From: a virus
Length of the DNA stretch: 33,786 bases
Strand: one strand, 5' to 3'
IMG/VR virus record: IMGVR_UViG_3300003690_001752
Location: 1-33,786 of that record
Part shown: piece after piece, positions 1 to 5,199 of the stretch
Numbering within the stretch: position 1 is the first letter of the stretch
Layout of the letters: each line of letters begins with the position of its first letter
Made by a program: the position numbers and the translations under genes
The notes under the pieces: model-generated
Told to the model about the DNA's origin: nothing
What the model saw: only the letters and a program-made list of their open reading frames with translations
Database searches by the model: none

Positions 1-10
1 GAAGGCCCGC

Positions 11-130
11 ATGGTCGAGAAGGGCGAGTGCGTGGTCGTGGAGCAGGGCTTACCGACGGGCGTCGAGGGGTCCATCGGCTTCGGGCTGGGCCTTTGTTTG
101 GCGCTTCTCTGGGCGACGTTCTTCCGCTAG
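11..130 (+). CDS. Possible small membrane protein, or 3' end of a gene cut by the left edge
   Basis: This reading frame is open from the left edge and ends at a TAG. Its last 20 or so residues form a hydrophobic stretch rich in Gly, Leu, Phe and Ala (GFGLGLCLALLWATFF), which looks like one membrane segment. The first ATG gives 39 residues, but the frame is also open upstream of it, so the gene may begin outside the window. It overlaps the non-conserved, charged tail of the convergent cytosine methyltransferase. The rightward lysis genes at the other end of the window are also small membrane proteins, so this could belong to the same late operon if the molecule is circular or permuted. No family is recognised and the call rests on hydropathy alone. 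Confidence 0.35.
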   Translation: MVEKGECVVVEQGLPTGVEGSIGFGLGLCLALLWATFFR

Positions 131-1159
131 CTGCATAATGATGCGGCCGACGTGTTCGGCAACCTGCGGGCAGACCGCGTTGCCTAATCCTCGCAGTCGG
201 TCCACCCGGGCGGGAACCCCATGAGCCACTCGACCCACGTCGGGTTCAAGGCTCCACGTTCCTCCGGGGGGCGGCCATCCATGTTCACCACGCCAGCCAG
301 TTTCGATTTGGCCGCCACCTTCGCCCAGTCGACGTTCGCTCCGCTGTCCTTCCAGTCCCTTGCGTTGGGCGTGGGCCATGTAAGGCTCTGCCGGGCAGTC
401 GATGACATCGCCGCCGATGTCTCCTGGGCAGGCGCAGAGATCGAAGTGTCCGCCGCAGGCGTCGCACCATCGCTCGCCGCAGGCGTCGCACCACTGCTGG
501 CCGCCCCCCAGCTCGCCTTTGGCGGATCCTTCGGCCCCACCGCCTTGACGGCCACCGCTAGGGGCGTTGACCCGTACCGCCTGCGCCGGGCCCGCTCTGC
601 CAGCCCGGTCTGCCGCTTGCGAAACGACTCGGGCGTCTCCGTCAGGTTGAACACCCCGGCGTCGGGCGTCGGCCACAATGAAGATCCGGTCGCGCCGGTG
701 AGGGGCGCCGACGGCTTGCGCTGGGATACAGTCCCATTGAGCATCGAACCCGCACGCGGCCAACTCTCCGAGAACCGCTCCCATCCAGTCGGCTCTAGCA
801 AGCAACGCTGGAACGTTCTCCAGCAGGACGACGGGCCTCCTTGGTCGAACCAAGCGAACGACGCGCATGAGTTCCCAAAAGAGGCCGGATCGGGAGGCTT
901 TGATTCCGCCCTGTTTTCCTGCGACTGACAGGTCTTGGCAGGGGAACCCGCCGCAGACGAGATCGATCGGTCCGAGTCGCTCAAGGCCATCCTCCGTGAT
1001 CTTCGTTATGTCGCCCAGGTTCGGCACGTCGGGCCAATGCTTCGCCAGGACCCGGCTCGCGTAGGCGTCGACCTCCGACTGTCCGACGACGGTCATGCCG
1101 GCGCGCTCGAGGCCGAGGTCCAGGCCCCCGATCCCGCTGAATAGGGACAGGACCCTCAC
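50..1159 (-). CDS. C5-cytosine DNA methyltransferase with cysteine-rich insert
   Basis: The enzyme transfers a methyl group from S-adenosylmethionine to C5 of cytosine in DNA. For a phage the usual role is protection from host restriction. Motif I is LFSGIGGLDLGL near residues 6-17. Motif IV is GFPCQDLS with catalytic Cys74. Motif VI is ENV at 114-116, motif VIII is the APHRRDR segment around 152-158, and motif X is GLGNAV near the C-terminus. The target-recognition region is unusual: a Gly/Arg-rich linker leads into a tandem Cys pair repeat (WCDACGERWCDACGG) followed by CAC, probably a zinc knuckle. It starts with GTG, overlapping the upstream stop (GTGA). It is the last gene of the leftward operon. 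The final 27 residues are charged, not part of the fold, and overlap a possible rightward ORF. Confidence 0.93.
   Translation of the reverse strand: MRVLSLFSGIGGLDLGLERAGMTVVGQSEVDAYASRVLAKHWPDVPNLGDITKITEDGLERLGPIDLVCGGFPCQDLSVAGKQGGIKASRSGLFWELMRVVRLVRPRRPVVLLENVPALLARADWMGAVLGELAACGFDAQWDCIPAQAVGAPHRRDRIFIVADARRRGVQPDGDARVVSQAADRAGRAGPAQAVRVNAPSGGRQGGGAEGSAKGELGGGQQWCDACGERWCDACGGHFDLCACPGDIGGDVIDCPAEPYMAHAQRKGLEGQRSERRLGEGGGQIETGWRGEHGWPPPGGTWSLEPDVGRVAHGVPARVDRLRGLGNAVCPQVAEHVGRIIMQLAEERRPEKRQTKAQPEADGPLDARR
451..493. repeat. 19-bp direct repeat, period 24, encoding a doubled Cys-x-x-Cys knuckle
   Basis: Two identical 19-base copies (451-469 and 475-493) lie 24 bases apart, that is eight codons, inside the cytosine methyltransferase. 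On the coding strand each copy specifies W-C-D-A-C-G. The duplication is therefore in frame and doubles a putative zinc-binding element in the recognition domain. Confidence 0.85.
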
Positions 1160-1341
1160 TCGTCCGGGTCGCCGGTCAACTGCTTACAGAGCCAGGTCAT
1201 CACGTCGAGCTGCTGGTCGTTGAACGTCTGGGCCTGGCGCTGTTCGTTCAGCACGACCTCGAGGCAGTCGACCAGTTCGACGACATCCTCGGGCGTCATC
1301 ATCAGTTCCCAGCGGTCCTTCATTCTGTAGAAGTCGGACAT
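1156..1341 (-). CDS. Small acidic hypothetical protein (61 aa)
   Basis: No family is recognised. The protein is mainly predicted helix, with a charged N-terminus (MSDFYRMKDRWELM) and a middle section rich in Val, Leu, Glu and Asp followed by QQLDVMTWLCKQL. Its start overlaps the stop of the preceding small gene by one base (TGATG). Its stop overlaps the GTG of the cytosine methyltransferase, so it is translationally coupled on both sides. The coupling and the absence of an alternative reading make it a likely real gene. Nothing in the sequence gives a function. Confidence 0.7.
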   Translation of the reverse strand: MSDFYRMKDRWELMMTPEDVVELVDCLEVVLNEQRQAQTFNDQQLDVMTWLCKQLTGDPDE

Positions 1342-1532
1342 CAGCAGTAGGCCCAGAAGTCCCGCTCGGCCTGGCGCTGCTCGGCCCGGCCCTCGTTGAT
1401 CTCGTCGCGCATCCGTTCGCGCTGGAACGCTGCAGCCTCGTCGTCCCGGTCCTGCCGGTCGTCTTGCTCGCGTTCTCGGCGGGCGACCTCGTCGGCGACG
1501 GCTTCCTCGGTTCGGAATCGTGGATCGCTCAT
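1341..1532 (-). CDS. Highly charged small helical hypothetical protein (63 aa)
   Basis: The protein is almost entirely Arg, Glu, Asp, Gln and Ala, consistent with one long charged helix or coiled coil ending in DFWAYC. The frame is open further upstream, but the ATG at 1532 sits in an ATGA junction with the stop of the preceding gene, so this start was chosen. The upstream extension is Arg/Pro-rich and is probably the neighbour read out of frame. No function is recognised. It may be a small regulator or an anti-host protein of the early operon. Confidence 0.65.
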   Translation of the reverse strand: MSDPRFRTEEAVADEVARREREQDDRQDRDDEAAAFQRERMRDEINEGRAEQRQAERDFWAYC

Positions 1533-1828
1533 ATCGGTCTTCTGTCGGCTGGGCCTGTCACGGCGACCCATCGGCCATTGATGAGTTGCGGGATCTCGCC
1601 TCGCAGGTCGAGGCGAACGCCGCACATGTCGCAGCAGTGGCAAGGCGGATCTTTTTTTGCTCGGCGCTGGCAGCGGATCTGGTCGGCGAATCGCCGCAGC
1701 ATTCGGCGGACGTTGTCCTTGACTCGCCTGCGGACGATATGCTGCGCCCGAGGGATCGACGAGATGACGGCGGCCAGTTCCTCGTCGACGACGAACGGTC
1801 TAGGTCTAGGTCTAGAACGGGATATCAT
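1529..1828 (-). CDS. Basic Cys-rich hypothetical protein (99 aa)
   Basis: After a short Arg-Pro repeat the protein has an Arg-rich helical stretch (around residues 30-55). This is followed by a cysteine cluster, CHCCDMCGVRLDL, that could bind a metal, and a short C-terminal beta-rich piece. The composition suggests a small nucleic-acid-binding protein, but no family is recognised. The ATG lies inside the last codons of the annealase gene, so the two genes share 17 bases. The stop overlaps the next ATG (ATGA). Position in the recombination operon suggests an accessory to DNA metabolism, which is inference. Confidence 0.65.
   Translation of the reverse strand: MISRSRPRPRPFVVDEELAAVISSIPRAQHIVRRRVKDNVRRMLRRFADQIRCQRRAKKDPPCHCCDMCGVRLDLRGEIPQLINGRWVAVTGPADRRPI
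1797..1814. repeat. Three tandem GGTCTA hexamers
   Basis: Three perfect 6-base copies lie at the overlap of the annealase 3' end and the next gene's 5' end. On the leftward coding strand they give the Arg-Pro repeat at the N-terminus of the 99-residue protein, so copy number could change without breaking frame. Confidence 0.8.
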
Positions 1829-2570
1829 CGTCGACGTCCTGCGTGGCGGGGGCGTGGGCGGGGGCGGGGGCGTTCGTCTTCTCGCCCTTCGTCAAAGACC
1901 ACCAACGCAGCGGGCGCGACCTCCCGTTCCATTCCTCGACGCATCCGCCGACGCACTCGAGATCGGGGGCGCGGCTGCTCGGGTCCCAGTAATGCTGCGT
2001 TCGCCCGCGCTCGCCGCACTTCGGACACTCTTGCTGCGAGCCTCCTGCGCCCTGGCCGACGTTCGGGTCCGGGGGCGGGGCGGTGTTCACCCGGGGCGCT
2101 CCGTTGTCCCTGGGGGCCTGCTGGGGCCCTTCGTCCGTGTACCTGTTCTCCTGATGCGTACCGAGCCAGATATCCGCGCTCATCCCGATTCGTGCGGCGC
2201 AGCTCATGACGGCGTCCGTCAAGGACTTCTTGGCGAATTCCTCGTCGGGGATGTAGCCGTCTCGACGCTTCATCAATACCGGCGTGCATCCGTACCCCTC
2301 GAACTGGCCGAGCTGGTCGTTCCAGCGGTACCAGAACCTGACCCGGCACCAGTGGATCGGCTGCTTCTCGCCGGCGATCCCATCGGCCAGGACCTCGTAC
2401 CCCCAGCCGATTCCGCAGGGGCCGAGGACTTCGGTCAGTCGCTTCGCCCTCCACATCGGATCGATGGCTGTCCCCTTGAAGCCGCCGCTGCGTTGAAATT
2501 CCTTGGTGTATGCCGGGTCGGTCTGCTCGAGGGACTGCCAGAGTTCGGTCGGGTCGGGGGTCATCGTCAT
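1812..2570 (-). CDS. Rad52/ERF-type single-strand annealing protein with zinc ribbon and SSB-like C-terminal tip
   Basis: This is probably the phage single-strand annealase, which pairs complementary single strands during recombination and repair. The N-terminal 150 or so residues carry the family-type core: a KRLTEVLGPCGIGWGYEV segment, aromatic-rich strands (FWYRWND), and the diagnostic helix DEEFAKKSLTDAVMSCAARI with GMSADIWLG after it. Next comes a Cys-x-x-Cys ... Cys-x3-Cys element (CPKCGERG and CVGGC), probably a zinc ribbon, then an Ala/Pro linker. The protein ends in DVDDDIPF. The last six residues are the same as the tip of E. coli SSB, which binds SSB-partner proteins. The start at 2570 was chosen because it forms an ATGA overlap with the Gp157-like gene. 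The 29 residues upstream in the same frame are not family-like. Confidence 0.82.
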   Translation of the reverse strand: MTMTPDPTELWQSLEQTDPAYTKEFQRSGGFKGTAIDPMWRAKRLTEVLGPCGIGWGYEVLADGIAGEKQPIHWCRVRFWYRWNDQLGQFEGYGCTPVLMKRRDGYIPDEEFAKKSLTDAVMSCAARIGMSADIWLGTHQENRYTDEGPQQAPRDNGAPRVNTAPPPDPNVGQGAGGSQQECPKCGERGRTQHYWDPSSRAPDLECVGGCVEEWNGRSRPLRWWSLTKGEKTNAPAPAHAPATQDVDDDIPF

Positions 2571-3055
2571 CGGATCCTCGCGTGGTACGTGGTAATCAGG
2601 GCGGCGCCCGGTACGTCGACGCCGGTCTTGAGGTAGGAGGCTATCGTCTGCTTGCACGGGCGGAAGGTGGCGGGGACTTCGACGACGAGGTCGTCAGTCA
2701 GCAGCTCGGCGTCGAGGATCTCGACCTTCGCCGACGACTGCAGGGTCGCCGAATGCAGGTCTCCGTCGAGGCGCTTGACGTCGTGCGCCTGCATCGCTTC
2801 GACGAGGCGCAGCTTCATGCGGTCGAGGCTGGCCCGGATGGCGTTGCGCCGCGCCTTGAGTCGGTCCAGCTCGTCCGTGATCGCCTTGTCCCGTGCGGCC
2901 AGGTCGGCGGCGACTCGCCCGTATGCGTCGATCTTCGACGGGATAAGCTCGGTCAGGTAGGCGTCGAGGATCGCTTCGGCTTCGCCCTCGTCGATCCCGT
3001 GGTCGCCTTCGAGGACGGACACGCCTGCGAGCAGGTTGTAAAGCGAGGCGCTCAT
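2567..3055 (-). CDS. Siphovirus Gp157-like protein
   Basis: The 162-residue protein matches the Gp157 family layout. It has an acidic helical N-terminus (MSASLYNLLAGV... then EAEAILDAYL), a long central coiled coil with repeated Lys/Arg/Leu (LDRLKARRNAIRASLDRMK), and a C-terminal half of short strands ending in the family-like IASYLKTGVDVPGAALI. The family is usually found beside annealases and SSBs in phage recombination blocks, as here. Its biochemical role is not settled. The frame is open a long way upstream, but the ATG at 3055 overlaps the preceding stop (ATGA) and starts the family-like sequence, so that start is used. Confidence 0.82.
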   Translation of the reverse strand: MSASLYNLLAGVSVLEGDHGIDEGEAEAILDAYLTELIPSKIDAYGRVAADLAARDKAITDELDRLKARRNAIRASLDRMKLRLVEAMQAHDVKRLDGDLHSATLQSSAKVEILDAELLTDDLVVEVPATFRPCKQTIASYLKTGVDVPGAALITTYHARIR

Positions 3056-3492
3056 GCGTCCCCGTGGTAGTCGGTCAGCGACATGAAGTCGGGCCGATGG
3101 GTAGCGTTCCACGTGACGGGGTGGGCGGCGACCTGCTCGTCGTCGGTCGGCGGCCAGGGGAGAATCTTCGGCTCCGGGTACCGCCGGCGGGGGCGCTCGT
3201 CGGACATCGGTTCGCACATGGTACGAATGGCGATGGTCGGCCCGTCGTCGATGCGCATGACCACATCCGCTCCGTACCAGCGCGCCCAGCCGCCGAACTT
3301 GTCGACGAAGTACTGCGCGATGGACCACGTTCCGCCGAGGTCGTCGCCTTCGTCGACAAGCGGAAGCCGCCCTTCGGCGTTGTCTGCCCATCCGCAGGAC
3401 AACTCGATGCTGGCGGTCCCGTGGTCGATGGTCGTCGACGCGATGTCGAAGCCGGTGTCGTGGCACCACTGGACGAAGTCGTGAAGGGTCAT
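3052..3492 (-). CDS. Hypothetical early protein (146 aa)
   Basis: No family is recognised. It begins MTLHDFVQWCHDTGFDIAS and has a mixed alpha/beta pattern with several Trp residues, a GGWARWYGADVVMRID segment, and an Arg/Pro-rich region (PRRRYPEPKILPWPP) near residue 105. An unusually good ribosome site, AAGGAG, lies five bases upstream of the ATG, so this gene can start translation independently of the short gene before it. It heads the tightly coupled block running to the methyltransferase. Confidence 0.75.
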   Translation of the reverse strand: MTLHDFVQWCHDTGFDIASTTIDHGTASIELSCGWADNAEGRLPLVDEGDDLGGTWSIAQYFVDKFGGWARWYGADVVMRIDDGPTIAIRTMCEPMSDERPRRRYPEPKILPWPPTDDEQVAAHPVTWNATHRPDFMSLTDYHGDA

Positions 3493-3501
3493 TGGGTCTC
3501 C

Positions 3502-3708
3502 TTAGAAGTAGGGGTTTAGCTTCGCCTCGCGAGCAAAGTTGGCCGTCGCATCCTGCCAGCCTCGCCGCCACCACTGAGCCTTCAGAAATTCCGAATCGGT
3601 TTTGTCGGATGAATCGTGCGGGCAGGCGTCGAGCGGCGCACCTTCGATTGCGGCGACATAGCCTGCGGCGATCATGCGCTCTTTGGTGGGGATGGTATTG
3701 CGGGTCAT
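3502..3708 (-). CDS. Ribosome modulation factor (RMF)-like small protein
   Basis: The 68-residue protein carries the RMF-type pattern: a Gly-Tyr-x-Ala-Ala start of a helix (AAGYVAAIEG), then Ala-Cys-Pro, then a charged spacer, then WWRRGWQDATANF, which matches the family's W-x-x-G-W-x-x-A ending. E. coli RMF is 55 residues, folds into two helices, and drives 70S ribosomes into inactive 100S dimers. Whether this copy binds ribosomes is inference from the pattern. An upstream ATG at 3738 is in frame but has no ribosome site. The ATG at 3708 has GGAG seven bases upstream and is preferred. It is the first gene leftward of the divergent control region, so it should be expressed very early. Confidence 0.66.
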   Translation of the reverse strand: MTRNTIPTKERMIAAGYVAAIEGAPLDACPHDSSDKTDSEFLKAQWWRRGWQDATANFAREAKLNPYF

Positions 3709-3768
3709 CGTCGTCTCCGTGTTGTGCGTCGTGTTCATGAGTAGGACGGTAGACCAGACCCGGACGGA

Positions 3769-3787
3769 TTACAAGTACCAATTGTAA
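3769..3787. promoter_or_regulatory. 19-bp palindromic operator candidate
   Basis: Perfect 6-base half sites TTACAA and TTGTAA are separated by seven bases, with one further symmetric pair inside the spacer. Two-fold symmetric sites of this size are typical targets of dimeric HTH repressors. The site lies between the divergent RMF-like and repressor genes, where a bound repressor would cover promoters in both directions. Confidence 0.65.
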
Positions 3788-3795
3788 AAAAGATT

Positions 3796-3823
3796 CCCGC
3801 TTGTGGTTTTTTCCACCTGCGGG
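3796..3823. promoter_or_regulatory. Nested inverted repeat upstream of the repressor start
   Basis: CCCGC pairs with GCGGG, and inside it GTGG pairs with CCAC around a loop of six T. A 2-by-2 base internal loop lies between the stems. It ends 13 bases before the repressor ATG, which has no clear ribosome site. It could be a second operator or an RNA hairpin in the repressor leader. A terminator is unlikely because no T tract follows. Confidence 0.5.
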
Positions 3824-3836
3824 CATACTCGCAGCC

Positions 3837-4049
3837 ATGAAGATCCAAGAACTATTCGCGTCGCGACTGCGGTCAGAAATGAGCCGCCGGGGCGTCAGGC
3901 TGTCGGACCTGGCCGCCGAGCTGGGGGTCTCCGTCAACTCGGTCTCGAACTGGCGACGGGGTCAGGCGCTGCCGACCATCCCCCGCCTGGTCGAGATTGC
4001 CGACCAGCTCGACGTGACGACCGACTGGCTGCTCGGACTCGAGCCTTGA
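3837..4049 (+). CDS. Cro/XRE-type HTH transcriptional regulator
   Basis: This 70-residue single-domain protein has the HTH_3 signature: SDLAAELGVSVNSVSNWRRGQALPTIPRLVEIADQLDVTTDWLL. Helices 2 and 3 (residues about 21-40) form the helix-turn-helix, and Ser-x-x-Ser-Asn-Trp lies in the recognition helix. The size and lack of a C-terminal cleavage domain suggest a Cro-like or minimal repressor rather than a LexA/CI type. The ATG at 3837 was chosen because the upstream extension would begin inside the hairpin region and adds non-homologous residues. It probably binds the adjacent 19-bp palindrome and controls both early operons. The next gene's TTG start overlaps its stop. Confidence 0.88.
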   Translation: MKIQELFASRLRSEMSRRGVRLSDLAAELGVSVNSVSNWRRGQALPTIPRLVEIADQLDVTTDWLLGLEP

Positions 4050-4450
4050 GTTGGACCGTCGTCGTCGAAGGCGTCCCCGTGGCGCAGCCCCGCCCCCGCG
4101 TCTACGGGACGCACACCGTCAGCGACAGCAAGAAGTCGAAGGCGTGGAAGGACGAGGTCGCCTGGGCCTGGGGCGCCGGGCCGAAGTACGACGGGCCGGT
4201 CTGTCTGCGCCTGATTTTCTTCCTTCCCAGGCCGAAGCGGCTGCTGCGGAAGAAGGACCCGGACAAGGCGATCCCCGCGCCCGTGCGCCCGGACGTGGAC
4301 AACTTGGCGAAGGCTGTCCTCGATGCGCTCGAGGGTCTGGCATACGACAACGATTCGCAGGTCATCGCCCTCGACCTCCGCAAGCTGTACCCCGGGAAGT
4401 CGGAGCCGCCGGGCGTGCTGATCCAGGCGATCGCATGGGAGGACGTATGA
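4046..4450 (+). CDS. rusA: RusA-family Holliday junction resolvase
   Basis: RusA enzymes cut four-way DNA junctions as dimers in the presence of magnesium. The core signature is clear: PVAQPRPRV near residue 11, then RPDVDNLAKAVLDALEGLAYDND with acidic residues Asp83, Asp85 and Asp101/Asp103, corresponding to the essential aspartates of E. coli RusA. The length of 134 residues is close to the family norm of about 120. The start is TTG at 4046, in a TTGA junction with the repressor stop. No ATG or GTG lies before the conserved strand, and the same TTGA coupling recurs in two late genes. It probably works with the annealase of the leftward operon in phage recombination. Confidence 0.92.
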   Translation: MSWTVVVEGVPVAQPRPRVYGTHTVSDSKKSKAWKDEVAWAWGAGPKYDGPVCLRLIFFLPRPKRLLRKKDPDKAIPAPVRPDVDNLAKAVLDALEGLAYDNDSQVIALDLRKLYPGKSEPPGVLIQAIAWEDV

Positions 4451-4941
4451 TTTGGCGGGAGTCATGGCGCTGCGATCCGGCGGCCCGCGCGCTCGCCGAC
4501 CGCCACTACAACAGGAAATCGGTCGGCGCTGCCGACTTCGTGCCGCCCGGCAGATGCCTGGTCCTGTACGCTGACACGGCGGAGGGACAGGCCTTCTGGG
4601 TCACATCGTGGCCCTTCGCTGAATACGTCAAGCATGAGTGGGCCGGCGCGTGGATCTGTTCGGCGTTTCGGAATGAAGGGGCGGCGCTGTCGTCTAGCCT
4701 GATCTCGGAGGCTGTCGCGGCGACGCGTTGGAAGTGGCCCGACGTTCCTCCGCTTGGGATGATCACCTTCGTAGATCGGTCGAAGGTCCGCCGTAAGCGA
4801 GACCCCGGACGATGCTATCGCCGGGCCGGGTTCGAGCCCTGCGGGGAGACGAAGGGGGGCCTGCTCGCCTTACAACTCAGCCCTGAGCGAATGCCTGCAG
4901 CGGAGCCTCCGACTCAGCAGCAGCTGAGGCTTTTCACATGA
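4447..4941 (+). CDS. GNAT-fold phage protein, possibly Mom-like DNA modification enzyme
   Basis: This 164-residue protein belongs to a type often seen in phages of high-GC hosts. It opens with RESWRCDPAARALADRHYNR, continues with FVPPGRCLVLY and WVTSWPFAEYV, and ends with GMITFVDRSKVRRKRDPGRCYRRAGF. The last part resembles the GNAT motif where a strand is followed by a Tyr-x-x-x-Gly-Phe helix and a closing strand (ETKGGLLALQL). Phage Mu Mom, which acylates adenine in DNA, is a GNAT-like enzyme. The similarity in layout, and the position two genes before a DNA methyltransferase, suggest a Mom-like role, but this is inference. An ordinary acyltransferase is the alternative. The ATGA junction with RusA fixes the start. 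Confidence 0.6.
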   Translation: MIWRESWRCDPAARALADRHYNRKSVGAADFVPPGRCLVLYADTAEGQAFWVTSWPFAEYVKHEWAGAWICSAFRNEGAALSSSLISEAVAATRWKWPDVPPLGMITFVDRSKVRRKRDPGRCYRRAGFEPCGETKGGLLALQLSPERMPAAEPPTQQQLRLFT

Positions 4942-5162
4942 CCGAGGACGCCTCCGCCGTCATGTCGACGCTTGGGATTCGTCGCGGGCTGTCGCTGCAT
5001 CAACTGGCCCGCGAGCTCCGATGGTCGAGACCCGGGGCGGACGCCCCGACCAAGGCGTTCGACACTCATCGCGTATGGCGAGCGGTGTCATCGCTGCGTA
5101 TGGCCGGCTTTATCGAGGAACGCGTAAGCGTCGCGGGTTCGCGCTGGAAGGTGGTCCGATGA
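4938..5162 (+). CDS. Small winged-helix-like DNA-binding protein (74 aa)
   Basis: The sequence reads as a compact winged helix: GLSLHQLARELRW as helix 2, a recognition-helix region around HRVWRAVSSLRMAGFI, and a terminal hairpin ERVSVAGSRWKVVR. This resembles the bottom half of MarR- or replication-type winged helices. No precise family is recognised. It is coupled on both sides by ATGA junctions, between the GNAT-fold protein and the methyltransferase, so it may regulate this block or act with the methyltransferase. Both roles are inference. Confidence 0.62.
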   Translation: MTEDASAVMSTLGIRRGLSLHQLARELRWSRPGADAPTKAFDTHRVWRAVSSLRMAGFIEERVSVAGSRWKVVR

Positions 5163-5199
5163 AAAGGGGCGGCGACCTCGACCCTATAGCCCGACCCCC
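5156..5199. repeat. 44-bp direct repeat, left copy (methyltransferase 5' end)
   Basis: This 44-base stretch matches 6295-6338 at 37 of 44 positions. It includes the identical 13-base start CCGATGAAAAGGG and a CTATAGCC block at the same distance from the ATG. Together the copies bracket the methyltransferase gene from start codon to stop codon. Confidence 0.88.

Larger units (their letters stand above)
3709..3836. promoter_or_regulatory. Divergent early control region
   Basis: This is the only intergenic space between leftward and rightward gene blocks, so it must hold promoters for both. It is conspicuously AT-rich around 3768-3812 in an otherwise high-GC sequence. I could not assign a convincing -35/-10 pair to either direction. 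A TGTAAT-like hexamer on the leftward strand, inside the palindrome, is the best -10 candidate. The adjacent Cro/XRE-type gene suggests that this region is its target. Confidence 0.72.

Noticed and set aside
221-928. Long rightward ORF opposite the cytosine methyltransferase
   Set aside because: It is antisense to a clear enzyme with all motifs in order. High GC content makes long antisense frames common and its translation is low-complexity.
2571-2657. Longer annealase start at 2657
   Set aside because: The extra 29 residues are Arg-rich and out-of-frame neighbour sequence. The ATGA junction at 2570 is the consistent start.
3803-3816. Intrinsic terminator at the T-loop hairpin before the repressor
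   Set aside because: The T run is in the loop, not after the stem, so it lacks the terminator form.
5184-5199. T7-like promoter core (CTATAG) in the 44-bp repeats
   Set aside because: The match is only a few bases, the upstream T7 specificity part is missing and no phage RNA polymerase gene is in the window. The recombination-repeat explanation fits better.
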